Below, in pieces: positions 6,869 through 13,404 of a stretch of DNA of 13,782 nucleotides. The notes below the pieces were generated by a model. It was not told where the DNA came from, did not search any database, and saw only the letters and a program-made list of their open reading frames with translations. The position numbers were made by a program, and so were the translations under genes. The DNA is from JBHENW01 sp046261875. Its GTDB lineage: Bacteria > Acidobacteriota > Thermoanaerobaculia > UBA5066 > Gp7-AA6. Location of the stretch: positions 1-13,782 of the forward strand of contig JBHENW010000163.1 of NCBI GenBank assembly GCA_046261875.1, in the 5' to 3' direction. The first letter of the stretch is position 1. Each line of letters begins with the position of its first letter.

Positions 6869-7822
6869 ATGAGACGGCTCTTCGCCTGCGCTCTCCTGAT
6901 TTCAGTCCTCGCGGGCGGAGCAGCAACGGGAAGCGATCAGCCCTTTCGGCCCCGCGGCTTCCACAACGACTCCGTTCACCGCTACTTCCCCGACCTGAAC
7001 TCCCGTTTCAACGCCGTGCGCTATGGCCGCTGGCGCGCGCTGGAGATCGCGTGGACCGTCGGGATCAACCCGGACCTGGACCGCGAGTTCTCTTCCTACC
7101 TCCTGACCCTGCTCGGAGACCCTCCGAGGTATCCCCCCGAGCCGAACCTCGTCGCCCCGCGTTTCTCGCGGGGGGCGCGGCCCGTGTTCGAAGCGCTCGC
7201 GTGGGGGCAGGTGCTCGAGCAGCAGCTGACCGACGCCCTCGCCGCGCCGGACGCGACTCCGGAGCTGACCCAGCAGCGGCTGGCTCGCGCCCTCGCGGCT
7301 TATGAGCGCGAGCCCCATGCCCTGCGGGATCCCGCTCCGGGCGCCGGAAGCGAGACCGCCGAGGCGCCGGTCCTCGTGAGTGAGGCCGCCCGCGCCGCTC
7401 CCGTGTCGGCGCGCATCCTGACGTCGGGGACCGCCCTCTTCATCCGCTCCGCGGAGGCGCTCGCCGGGACGAACTTCGGCGAGCAGCGGTGGCGCGTCAT
7501 GGACACGATCGCGCTGTTCGACCGCAGCTTCGCCGGGGAGTTCGGACAGACGTCCTCCCCGGAGCCGGAGCCGCCCGAACCCGCTTCCCAAGACGCCGCT
7601 TCGCTGCGGCCCGTGAGCTACCGCACGTCGGCTCCCGTCGTCATGGAGATTTCGCCGGTGCTTGCGGACCGGCTCGACCGGCTGTCCCGGTTTCGCGGCG
7701 AGGTTTTCGAGAGCCTCATCCCCGGTGGCGTTTCTCCCGAGGCGCGGCGGCAGCGCGACGCCGGGTTGCGGGAGCTCGCACGGCGCTACGGGCTGTCCGA
7801 GGAAGGAATCGGTGAAAACTAG
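6869..7822 (+). CDS. secreted protein of unknown function
   Basis: This 317-residue protein opens with a typical signal peptide (MRRLFACALLISVLAGGAATG) and should be exported. The mature N-terminal part is rich in aromatic and charged residues: FHNDSVHRYFPDLNSRFNAV, YGRWRALEIAW, DREFSSYLLTLLGDPPRY. It then becomes helical (FEALAWGQVLEQQLTDALAA). A middle section rich in Ala, Pro and Glu is probably a linker, and the C-terminal 60 residues are helical and charged. I see no metal-binding, protease or haem motif and do not recognise the family. Its 3' end overlaps the next gene by 11 nt, so it is co-translated with a putative outer-membrane barrel. A periplasmic role linked to that barrel is plausible but inferred. 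Confidence 0.75.
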   Translation: MRRLFACALLISVLAGGAATGSDQPFRPRGFHNDSVHRYFPDLNSRFNAVRYGRWRALEIAWTVGINPDLDREFSSYLLTLLGDPPRYPPEPNLVAPRFSRGARPVFEALAWGQVLEQQLTDALAAPDATPELTQQRLARALAAYEREPHALRDPAPGAGSETAEAPVLVSEAARAAPVSARILTSGTALFIRSAEALAGTNFGEQRWRVMDTIALFDRSFAGEFGQTSSPEPEPPEPASQDAASLRPVSYRTSAPVVMEISPVLADRLDRLSRFRGEVFESLIPGGVSPEARRQRDAGLRELARRYGLSEEGIGEN

Positions 7823-8618
7823 AGGCGTTCCGTTTCGCGCCGACCATCGCCCTCGAATCGCCCTGGCGATCGGCATGGCGCTCGCGGCGGCGGGATCACC
7901 GGCGGCCGCCCAGATCGTCTCGGATCTCGAGGCGGAACGGCCCATCGGAATCGAGGACGCGCGCGCCATCCCCTACCGCGGAATCCTCGCGGCCGTGGAC
8001 TGGACGTACAACGAGCGGCAGGGATCGGACGACATGGGCCCCGGCCTCTCGGTCCTCTACGGGGCCGCGCGGGGGCTGGAGGTCGGCGCCGCGCTCCGTT
8101 ACGTGACGAGCCCGGACCGCAATGCGCTCCGAGGCATCACCTCCGGCGACCTGGAAATCCACGCCCTCTACGCTCTGACGAGCGAGTCCGCGCGGGTGCC
8201 CGCCGTCGCCGTGCGCGTGGGTCTGCTCTTCCCCACGGGGCTCGACTCGCGGGGCACCGACCTTCTCGTCGGGGCGCTGGTGACGCGATCCTTCGACGCC
8301 TTCCGGCTCCACGGCAACGCGCGCTGGGTGCGGCTGGGAGACAAGATCCCGACCGAGCGGGCGGACCGGCTGGAAGGCGCGCTCGGCGTGGATTTCCTGC
8401 CGAGCCGGCGCGGGTCGACCGACATGATCCTCCTCGCCGGCGTGCAGGTGCGCTCGAGCCCCCTCGTGGAGGGGCAGACCATCCTCGAAGCGGAGATCGG
8501 AGCGCGCCGGCGGATCGGCTCTCGATCGGTTCTCTTCGCCGGCGTCGGGTCGCAGCTGACGGGGGAAGGGGATCGCGCGAAAGCCCGCATCCGCGCGGGC
8601 GTCAGTCATTTTTTTTGA
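7812..8618 (+). CDS. putative outer-membrane beta-barrel protein
   Basis: The GTG at 7812 lies inside the end of the preceding gene and follows a good Shine-Dalgarno (GAGGAAGG, about 5 nt upstream). The 268-residue product has a signal peptide (RIALAIGMALAAAGSPAAA) with cleavage expected before QIVSDLEAE. The mature part alternates polar and hydrophobic residues in repeated strands such as LEVGAALRYVTS, AVAVRVGLLF, LLVGALVTRSF, MILLAGVQVRS and VLFAGVGSQL. It ends in Phe (AGVSHFF), the usual C-terminal signal for the BAM insertion machinery. It resembles the small transporter-like barrels annotated as phenol-degradation MetA-type proteins. The transported compound, if any, is unknown. Confidence 0.72.
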   Translation: MKTRGVPFRADHRPRIALAIGMALAAAGSPAAAQIVSDLEAERPIGIEDARAIPYRGILAAVDWTYNERQGSDDMGPGLSVLYGAARGLEVGAALRYVTSPDRNALRGITSGDLEIHALYALTSESARVPAVAVRVGLLFPTGLDSRGTDLLVGALVTRSFDAFRLHGNARWVRLGDKIPTERADRLEGALGVDFLPSRRGSTDMILLAGVQVRSSPLVEGQTILEAEIGARRRIGSRSVLFAGVGSQLTGEGDRAKARIRAGVSHFF

Positions 8619-8663
8619 GTGAATGCGGCTTGAGTTCGCGGCGCGAGGAGTCTCCGCCTCCTG

Positions 8664-9866
8664 TTAGGGGGGTCCTCCGCCGAGGGGCGGTTCGTCGAGA
8701 CACTCGTAAGGCGTTTCCCGCCGGCCGCGGATGACGGCCATCTCCCACGGGCTGCGATCCCCTTCCCATTCCCGCAAGGGCTGATAGACCACCGCGCGCG
8801 CGAGGCAACCCGGACGCCGGAAGTACACGAGCGCGAGCCCCGTCTGCCGCGCGGCGACCCGCACCTCCGTCGCGTCGCCGTAACGCCGGCGAACGATTTC
8901 GGCGGGGTCGGCGCTCGACGCCGCCTCCGTCCCCCCTTTGCGGCTCCGCTCGCGCAGCCGCTCCAAATCACCGGCGAAGGAGGGCTGGTGGACGAGGCCC
9001 CAGTACGTCAGCTCGACGTCACCCTTCTCGCTCCATTCCTCTTCGACGGTCTCCGAGTGCACGCGGAAGCGCCGCTCCCCGAAGATGAAGGAGCTGTTGA
9101 GGGTGAAGCTTCGGTAACGGAGAGGCAGCTCCCGGTTGACGAACGTGTCCACGGCGAGCCGGCGGCGAATCCCGGTCGGATCCACGGACACGTCCACGGA
9201 CTCGCGGGGCAGCGTGATACTGAACGTCGGCGCGAGCACCGCCCCGTTGGAGCGGTAGGTGTGGGTCTCGTGCAGCCCCCCTTCTCCCGCGTGGAGGATC
9301 TGCACGAGGACCTGCGGTCGGTCGTCGAAGCGGAACCGCACGCTGCGGTACGCGACGAGCTGGTCGCAGCGCGCGAGGTCGTCGGCCTGTCCGCAGCGGA
9401 GAGGCAGGTGGCCGAGGAAAAGAACGGCCCAGTCGTTCCCCCGCGGATCCAGCACGGTGAGGAGCTGGCTCTCGAACGGGAGGCGGCTGGCCGAGACGAG
9501 ACCCAGCGTCGGCGCTCCGGGAGGGATGCTGCGCACGGTGCCGATTCCCTCCACGATGGACTCGAACGTCCCGTCCCGGTCCAGGTCGATCTCCTCGACG
9601 CGCTGCAGCCGCGTGAAGGTCACGTGCCGGTTGGCGAAGCGCGCCACGCGCTGCGTCGGGGGGCCTCCCTTGCGGACCGCGCGCTCGCGCGGCGGCGGGA
9701 CCGGAGTGGGTCGAGCGGTCGGCGTCGGCGAGGCCGCGCGGCGGGCCCCGGCGGCGGGTCCGGACCGGGGAGAGGGTGTGGCTCGGGGCGCGGCCGCGAG
9801 TCCCGCCAGGAGCAGCGAGACGGAGAGCGCGAGGGGCACGCGTCCCTTCGGGGCGCCTGTATTCAT
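8664..9866 (-). CDS. secreted hypothetical protein with Pro-rich linker and DxDxDG motif
   Basis: This 400-residue protein starts at ATG 9866. It has a signal peptide (KGRVPLALSVSLLLAGLAAA), then a low-complexity stretch rich in Pro, Thr, Ala and Arg (about 28-70). The mature domain includes EEIDLDRDGTFESIVEGIG (91-109), whose D94, D96 and D98 spacing resembles an EF-hand or FG-GAP calcium loop. After it come beta-rich segments such as YRSVRFRFDDRPQVLVQIL, VDVSVDPTGIRRRLAVDTFV and FTLNSSFIFGERRFRV. Cysteines flanking a short loop (RCGQADDLARC) may form a disulfide. I do not recognise the family. It converges on the outer-membrane gene with a 45-nt gap and diverges from the amidohydrolase. An in-frame upstream start exists at 9929, but it would put the signal peptide too far in. 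Confidence 0.75.
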   Translation of the reverse strand: MNTGAPKGRVPLALSVSLLLAGLAAAPRATPSPRSGPAAGARRAASPTPTARPTPVPPPRERAVRKGGPPTQRVARFANRHVTFTRLQRVEEIDLDRDGTFESIVEGIGTVRSIPPGAPTLGLVSASRLPFESQLLTVLDPRGNDWAVLFLGHLPLRCGQADDLARCDQLVAYRSVRFRFDDRPQVLVQILHAGEGGLHETHTYRSNGAVLAPTFSITLPRESVDVSVDPTGIRRRLAVDTFVNRELPLRYRSFTLNSSFIFGERRFRVHSETVEEEWSEKGDVELTYWGLVHQPSFAGDLERLRERSRKGGTEAASSADPAEIVRRRYGDATEVRVAARQTGLALVYFRRPGCLARAVVYQPLREWEGDRSPWEMAVIRGRRETPYECLDEPPLGGGPP

Positions 9867-9878
9867 GTCTTTTTTTCC

Positions 9879-9884
9879 AATGTA
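9879..9884 (-). promoter_or_regulatory. -10 element (TACATT) of the 400-residue secreted protein
   Basis: The minus strand reads TACATT, 12 nt before the ATG at 9866. The short interval contains GGAAAAAAAGAC, which offers only a weak GGA Shine-Dalgarno. The predicted leader is about 5 nt. Confidence 0.4.
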
Positions 9885-9904
9885 CCAGATTCGCCGGAGA
9901 CCGT

Positions 9905-9924
9905 CGCTGTCCGAAGGGACAGCG
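9905..9924. promoter_or_regulatory. perfect 8-bp inverted repeat between divergent promoters (candidate operator)
   Basis: CGCTGTCC and GGACAGCG are exact reverse complements separated by GAAG, giving a 20-bp symmetric site. It lies in the 80-bp gap between divergent genes. It covers where the -35 of the amidohydrolase promoter would be (about 9911-9916 for the -10 at 9934) and borders the promoter of the opposite gene. A dimeric regulator controlling both genes is inferred; no regulator gene is adjacent. Confidence 0.5.
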
Positions 9925-9933
9925 TCCATGCGC

Positions 9934-9939
9934 TACCCT
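9934..9939 (+). promoter_or_regulatory. -10-like element (TACCCT) of the amidohydrolase
   Basis: TACCCT fits the TANNNT pattern and lies 7 nt before the ATG at 9947, the spacing expected for a leaderless transcript. The match is weaker than at the other genes. Confidence 0.35.
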
Positions 9940-9946
9940 TGCCGCG

Positions 9947-10801
9947 ATGCGTTCCCCGCGTGTTTTCGACTGCCACGTCCACGTTCCCCCCTGGGACGAC
10001 ATGAAGGGCCCGATCCGGGAGACGTTCTCGAGGCACTGGAAGGATCCGGAACGGCTGCGGCGCGCGCTGGCGGGGCCCGACGGTCTGCTTCGGCTCATGG
10101 ACGAGGAAGGCGTCGAGCGGGTCGCGCTCATCAACTACCCGGCGCCGGACGTGATGGGCTTCGATCACTCCGTCAACGAATGGAGCGCCCGCTTCGCATC
10201 CGGCCACCGGGACCGGCTCGTGCCGGTCGGCTCGGTCCACCCGCGGTGGCCGGGAGACACGGGGGCGGAGACCCGGCGGCTCGTCGAGAGTCTCGGGATC
10301 GGTCTGATCAAGATCCACCCTCCGCACCAGCTCGTGCGCGCCAACGCCTACCTCGAAGGCGACGACGCCCTCCGCGCGATCTATGCGACCGCAGAGAGCC
10401 TCGGGGTTCCGGTCATGATCCACACGGGGACTTCGGTGTTTCCGGGCGCGCGCAACCGGTACGCGGACCCGATGCCGGCCGACGACGTCGCGGTGGACTT
10501 TCCGCGGCTGACGATCATCCTCGCGCACGCCGGCCGCCCCCTCTACATGGAAACGGCCGTGTTCCTGGCGCGGCGCCATCCCAACGTCCACCTCGACCTC
10601 TCCGGCATCCCCCCGCGCAAGCTGCTCGAATACCTGCCGCGGCTGGAGGAGATGTCGGGAAAATGCCTTTGGGGAACCGATTTTCCGAGTCCCGGCGTCC
10701 TCTCGATGCGGGAGAACGTCGAGGAGTTTCTCTCGCTCCCGCTGTCGGAGGAGGCGCGAACGCGGATCCTCTTCGACAACGCGGCGGCGTTGCTCAAGTA
10801 G
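9947..10801 (+). CDS. amidohydrolase-2 family metal-dependent hydrolase
   Basis: This 284-residue TIM-barrel enzyme belongs to the amidohydrolase family PF04909, which includes decarboxylases such as ACMSD and gamma-resorcylate decarboxylase as well as hydrolases of lactones and amides. The metal-site marks are VFDCHVHV (6-13, with H10 and H12), GLIKIHPPHQ (119-128), VMIHTG (156-161, H159), ILAHAGRP (191-198, H194) and LWGTDFPSPG (241-250, D245). The full set of ligands is present, so it is likely active, but the substrate is not readable. There is no signal peptide. ATG 9947 directly precedes the first barrel strand, so longer upstream readings are not needed. The next gene begins 34 nt downstream with its own -10 element. 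Confidence 0.87.
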   Translation: MRSPRVFDCHVHVPPWDDMKGPIRETFSRHWKDPERLRRALAGPDGLLRLMDEEGVERVALINYPAPDVMGFDHSVNEWSARFASGHRDRLVPVGSVHPRWPGDTGAETRRLVESLGIGLIKIHPPHQLVRANAYLEGDDALRAIYATAESLGVPVMIHTGTSVFPGARNRYADPMPADDVAVDFPRLTIILAHAGRPLYMETAVFLARRHPNVHLDLSGIPPRKLLEYLPRLEEMSGKCLWGTDFPSPGVLSMRENVEEFLSLPLSEEARTRILFDNAAALLK

Positions 10802-10821
10802 CCGTCATCCGACACCCGGGA

Positions 10822-10827
10822 CATAAT
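10822..10827 (+). promoter_or_regulatory. -10 element (CATAAT) of the 3-hydroxyacyl-CoA dehydrogenase operon
   Basis: CATAAT (five of six consensus bases) lies 8 nt before the GTG at 10836. The interval CCCGCGCC has no Shine-Dalgarno, so a leaderless or nearly leaderless transcript is predicted. Confidence 0.5.
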
Positions 10828-10835
10828 CCCGCGCC

Positions 10836-11744
10836 GTGGCGCAGGAACCGGTCTTCGTGGTGGGAGGCGGCACGATGGGCCGCGGAATCGCCGCCATCTG
10901 CGCTCTGCGCGGCTTTCCGACGGCGGTGTTCGAAGCCGACAGCGGAACCCGCGCCGGGCTGCGCCAGGCGATCGAGGCCTCGTGGAGCCGCGCCGGGGCG
11001 CGAGGGAAGCTGTCGGCCGACGACGTCCGATCCGCCGGAGAACGGCTCTCGATCGCCTCGACCCTCGCGGGGGCGGCGGGGAGCGCGGTGGTGGTCGAGG
11101 CCGTTACCGAAAACCTCGCGTTGAAGCAGGAGATTTTCCGGGTCCTGGACGTCACGTGTCCGCCTCCTGCCCTCCTCACTTCGAACACGTCCTCGCTGCC
11201 GATTGGCCGGATCGCGGAGGGCCTCGAGCATCCCGAAAGAGTCCTCGGGCTGCATTTCTTCAACCCCGTGACGACGGTGCCTCTCGTGGAGGTCGTCCGG
11301 ACGTCCGAGACCGCTCCCGAGGCGGAGCGGCGCGCCGTCGCCTTCGCCGAGGCCCTCGGCAAACAGGTCGTCCGCGTTCGGGACGCGCCTGGCTTCGCGA
11401 CGTCCCGGCTGGGGGTGGCGCTCGGACTGGAGGCCATGCGTATGGTGGAGGAAGGGGTCGCAGAAGCGGCCGACATCGATCGCGCGATGGAGCTGGGCTA
11501 TGGCCACCGGATGGGCCCTCTCAAGACGAGCGATCTGGTCGGCCTGGACGTTCGGCTCGCCATCGCCGAGACGCTGGCGGCCGAGCTGGACGCGCGGCGT
11601 TTCGAGCCCCCGGCGCTGCTGCGGCGGATGGTGGATGAAGGCCGGACAGGCAAGAAAGCGGGCCGGGGGTTCTACGCCTGGGACAGGGAGAAGCCCGTTC
11701 CGCTGACGGCGGAGCGGGGCGCGTCCGAAGGAGGCGAAGGATGA
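10836..11744 (+). CDS. 3-hydroxyacyl-CoA dehydrogenase (3-hydroxybutyryl-CoA dehydrogenase type)
   Basis: This 302-residue enzyme should oxidise 3-hydroxyacyl-CoA to 3-ketoacyl-CoA with NAD in beta-oxidation or butyrate-type metabolism. The NAD-binding loop is VVGGGTMGRGIA (8-19). The catalytic region has VVVEAVTEN (85-93), LLTSNTSSLPI (113-123) and LGLHFFNPVTTVPLVE (137-152), with the catalytic His at 140. The C-terminal domain has DAPGFATSR, LKTSDLVGLDV, and GKKAGRGFYAWD. It is a single-domain form without an enoyl-CoA hydratase fusion and is slightly longer than the usual 280-290 residues because of a charged C-terminal tail. GTG 10836 is chosen because the nucleotide-binding strand begins five residues later and a CATAAT lies 8 nt upstream. 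It overlaps the next gene by ATGA. Confidence 0.93.
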   Translation: MAQEPVFVVGGGTMGRGIAAICALRGFPTAVFEADSGTRAGLRQAIEASWSRAGARGKLSADDVRSAGERLSIASTLAGAAGSAVVVEAVTENLALKQEIFRVLDVTCPPPALLTSNTSSLPIGRIAEGLEHPERVLGLHFFNPVTTVPLVEVVRTSETAPEAERRAVAFAEALGKQVVRVRDAPGFATSRLGVALGLEAMRMVEEGVAEAADIDRAMELGYGHRMGPLKTSDLVGLDVRLAIAETLAAELDARRFEPPALLRRMVDEGRTGKKAGRGFYAWDREKPVPLTAERGASEGGEG

Positions 11745-12235
11745 CGGATCGGCGCTCGCTGACTCTCGGCCTCGTTCTGCTCTTCGTGGGCGTCTACTTC
11801 CTGCTCTGGAGATCGTTTCGGTTCAGCGGGCCCGGCGCGATCCTGATCCTCATCGGGGCGGTCTTCTTCACCCTGTCCGCGCTGCGCCGCTGGCGGGGCC
11901 CGCTCCTGCCCGCCGGCATCCTGCTCGGCCTGGGGACCGGTTTTCTCCTCCAGGATTCCCTCGCCGCGATGCTGCCGCGGTGGGCGACGCTGCTGCTCGG
12001 CATCGGCTCCGGCTTTCTCCTCGTGGCGGCGATCGACCGTGCGGCGGACCGGGAACGGCGGCCTCCCCCGCTCGTGCCCGGCCTGGTTCTCGTGGGCGTC
12101 GCGGTCTTCGCCGCGATCGCGCAGCAGGTAGATCTGACCGAGCCCCTCGCGAGGCTGGCCGAGCTCTGGCCGTGGGCGCTCGTTCTGGCCGGCGTAGCCC
12201 TGGTCGTGACCGCACTGCGAAGACGTAGCGCCTGA
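11741..12235 (+). CDS. small integral membrane protein, LiaI/DUF5668-like
   Basis: This 164-residue protein is mostly membrane-spanning. Its segments are LTLGLVLLFVGVYFLLW, GAILILIGAVFFTLSALRRW, LPAGILLGLGTGFLL, WATLLLGIGSGFLLVAAI, LVPGLVLVGVAVFAAI and ALVLAGVALVVTAL. Pairs of Gly-rich helices alternating with short Arg loops resemble the LiaI/LiaF transmembrane module (DUF5668), found in envelope-stress proteins. No soluble LiaF domain is attached. Its ATG overlaps the stop of the dehydrogenase gene (ATGA), and GGAGGCGAAGG just upstream provides a Shine-Dalgarno, so the two are co-translated. The link to fatty-acid metabolism is not evident. The assignment is by general pattern only. Confidence 0.72.
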   Translation: MTDRRSLTLGLVLLFVGVYFLLWRSFRFSGPGAILILIGAVFFTLSALRRWRGPLLPAGILLGLGTGFLLQDSLAAMLPRWATLLLGIGSGFLLVAAIDRAADRERRPPPLVPGLVLVGVAVFAAIAQQVDLTEPLARLAELWPWALVLAGVALVVTALRRRSA

Positions 12236-12276
12236 TCGTGGCTCTCGCTCGCGCGGGACCTGCCGCCGCACCGGCT

Positions 12277-12957
12277 CTAGAGGTCGCTGAGGTCGAGGAG
12301 CTTGGGAACCGGCGGCGGGGCGGCGGACGCAGGCGGCGGGGCCTGCCGGCGGGCCACGAGAAGCCGCGCCGTGAGCACCAGGATCACGAGACCGGCGAGG
12401 ATCTCCGCGGTGAAAAACCCCGTCGCCAGCCGGTGGTAGCGCGACATGAGCAGGCGGTCGGGATCGGCGGCCGGGAGATTGTCGATCAAGCCCGCCGCCT
12501 CCGAACGGATCTTGTCCATGGCCGGCACGATGAGCTGACGGATCACGAGCGCCGCGAAGAAGCCGATGACGCTGATCCGCGTCATCAGGACGCGGGTGAG
12601 ACGGGGCGTGTCCCGCCGCGTGAGGAACCAGGACGTCAGCAGGAGCACGCCGAACGCCACCTCGGCGAGCAGGCTGCCTTTCAGGAGGATGGGGCTGACG
12701 AGCTGCGCCGCCATGTCGCGCGTCGGTAGGACGCGGAAGCTGACCGGGGCGACGACGGCCGCGAAGAAAACCGGCGGGCCCAGAGCGAGAGCGAGCGCGG
12801 CCAGGTGGACCATCAGGACGGGCGCCGCGCCGCCTGTGCCGGCCAGCGTGAGGCCCCCGCGCGCGGCCGGGGGATCTGCTCGGAGCTTCATCGCGCGATC
12901 GCGAAGGCGCGGCCCGCGCCGGAGTCGCGCTCCTTCGATCGAATCGCGCTCGTTCAC
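12277..12957 (-). CDS. DUF4149-like membrane protein
   Basis: This protein has about four hydrophobic segments: MVHLAALALALGPPVFFAAV, LLKGSLLAEVAFGVLLLTSW, VLMTRISVIGFFAALVIRQL, and FFTAEILAGLVILVLTARLL. The first leads into VVAPVSFRVLPTRDMAAQLV, a pattern typical of DUF4149/TMEM205-like proteins. The C-terminal tail is Pro/Ala-rich and ends LLDLSDL. The function is unknown. Starting at GTG 12957 gives 226 residues and places the start 7 nt after a TAGAAT at 12970-12965. The alternative ATG at 12891 gives 204 residues and drops a charged 22-residue lead, but has no promoter or Shine-Dalgarno near it. It converges on the LiaI-like gene with a 41-bp gap holding no obvious terminator. Confidence 0.75.
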   Translation of the reverse strand: MNERDSIEGARLRRGPRLRDRAMKLRADPPAARGGLTLAGTGGAAPVLMVHLAALALALGPPVFFAAVVAPVSFRVLPTRDMAAQLVSPILLKGSLLAEVAFGVLLLTSWFLTRRDTPRLTRVLMTRISVIGFFAALVIRQLIVPAMDKIRSEAAGLIDNLPAADPDRLLMSRYHRLATGFFTAEILAGLVILVLTARLLVARRQAPPPASAAPPPVPKLLDLSDL

Positions 12958-12964
12958 TCGCGGG

Positions 12965-12970
12965 ATTCTA
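12965..12970 (-). promoter_or_regulatory. -10 element (TAGAAT) of the DUF4149-like gene
   Basis: The minus strand reads TAGAAT, 7 nt before the GTG at 12957. This supports the GTG over the later ATG and predicts a leaderless transcript. Confidence 0.5.
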
Positions 12971-13042
12971 CGACCCGCGTCCGCGCGCGCCCTTCCTCGC
13001 GCCGCCGCCGACCGATCAGCCGCGCGCGAGGGTGCGAACCGC

Positions 13043-13072
13043 TTGACTTCGCGCGCGCGGATCACGGAGAAT
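13043..13072 (+). promoter_or_regulatory. candidate promoter P1 of the structured leader
   Basis: TTGACT (13043-13048, five of six) and GAGAAT (13067-13072, four of six) are separated by 18 nt. Transcription would begin near 13079, just before a run of hairpins. It is one of the few sites in the window with a recognisable -35. Confidence 0.45.
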
Positions 13073-13100
13073 CAGGGCAACACGAATTGCAAGAAAAATC

Positions 13101-13128
13101 TTGTATCCGGGAGGGAAACTCCTAAAAT
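13101..13128 (+). promoter_or_regulatory. candidate promoter P2 inside the leader
   Basis: TTGTAT (13101-13106) and TAAAAT (13123-13128, five of six) are separated by 16 nt. Transcription would start near 13135, within the first arm of the 13-bp hairpin. The -35 is poor (three of six), and the -10 also overlaps a possible ATG at 13127. Confidence 0.3.
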
Positions 13129-13130
13129 GA

Positions 13131-13162
13131 AATCGCCGGATGGCTGTAACCATCCGGCGATT
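13131..13162. repeat. perfect 13-bp inverted repeat with 6-nt loop
   Basis: AATCGCCGGATGG and CCATCCGGCGATT are exact reverse complements around CTGTAA. On the plus strand no T-run follows, so it is not a forward terminator. On the minus strand it is followed by TTTCATTTT, so it could stop antisense transcription. It may also stabilise the 5' end of the mini-gene transcript. Confidence 0.75.
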
Positions 13163-13276
13163 GGGAACGTATGACCGATCAATCGTTCGGCAGCGACAGA
13201 CTGAAGGCGATACGCCCCCGGACAGGGGCGGCAAAATTAGCACCTCGCCCAAAGGCTGTCAATCAGCTGTCGGGAG

Positions 13277-13284
13277 GGAGGTGA
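13277..13284 (+). promoter_or_regulatory. near-ideal Shine-Dalgarno of the mini-gene
   Basis: GGAGGTGA is complementary to the 16S rRNA 3' end over eight bases, with GGAGG ending 7 nt before ATG 13289. No other gene in the window has so strong a site. It supports the reality of the 26-residue gene. Confidence 0.7.
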
Positions 13285-13288
13285 CACG

Positions 13289-13369
13289 ATGGCAACGAAG
13301 AAGAAGGGCGGCTCCAAAAAGTCCTCTTCGGGCGGTTCCCGAAAGGGCGGGAGCAAGAAGAAGAAGTAA
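13289..13369 (+). CDS. 26-residue lysine/glycine/serine-rich basic mini-protein
   Basis: The product begins MATKKKGGSKKSSSGGSRK and ends GGSKKKK. It is almost wholly Lys, Gly, Ser and Arg, with 10 Lys, one Arg and no acidic residue. Its charge would be about +11, and it is surely unstructured alone. Such composition suggests binding to DNA, RNA or other polyanions, as in histone-H1-like tails, but no family is assigned. Support for a real gene comes from the signals around it: an ideal Shine-Dalgarno at 13277-13284, a clean TAA at 13367-13369, a strong terminator 35 nt downstream, and a structured leader upstream. The Lys codons favour AAG. It could also be the tail-like remnant of a longer basic protein, but no coding sequence continues upstream in frame. 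Confidence 0.65.
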   Translation: MATKKKGGSKKSSSGGSRKGGSKKKK

Positions 13370-13404
13370 ATCAGTACTTTACAAGTACGATACGCCAATC
13401 TGAC

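Larger units (their letters stand above)
13079..13288 (+). ncRNA. hairpin-rich RNA leader or small RNA upstream of the mini-gene
   Basis: This stretch of about 210 bases has no convincing gene but several inverted repeats. TGCAAGA/TCTTGTA (13088-13105) has an AAAA loop and one G-U pair. GGAG/CTCC spans 13110-13122. A perfect 13-bp stem covers 13131-13162 with loop CTGTAA. GAACG/CGTTC covers 13165-13188, and CGCCCC/GGGGCG covers 13213-13230. CGACAG (13194-13199) can also pair with CTGTCG (13267-13272), enclosing the region before the Shine-Dalgarno. CACCTC (13241-13246) is exactly complementary to GAGGTG (13278-13283) of that Shine-Dalgarno. This looks like a regulated 5' leader or an independent structured RNA. 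I do not recognise a known riboswitch class in it. Confidence 0.5.

Noticed and set aside
8646..8662. AGGAG / CTCCT dyad between two convergent genes as a terminator
   Set aside because: The stem is only 5 bp with no T-run on either strand.
9259..11124. Plus-strand open frame of 621 codons spanning parts of three genes
   Set aside because: It is Arg/Ala/Gly-rich shadow sequence overlapping motif-bearing genes in other frames (secreted protein, amidohydrolase, dehydrogenase).
13079..13288. Match to a known riboswitch, SRP RNA, 6S RNA or tRNA
   Set aside because: I looked for GEMM (c-di-GMP), cobalamin, TPP, fluoride and glycine core motifs, the SRP GGAAGG core and tRNA T-loop patterns, and found none. 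A covariance-model search was not possible here.
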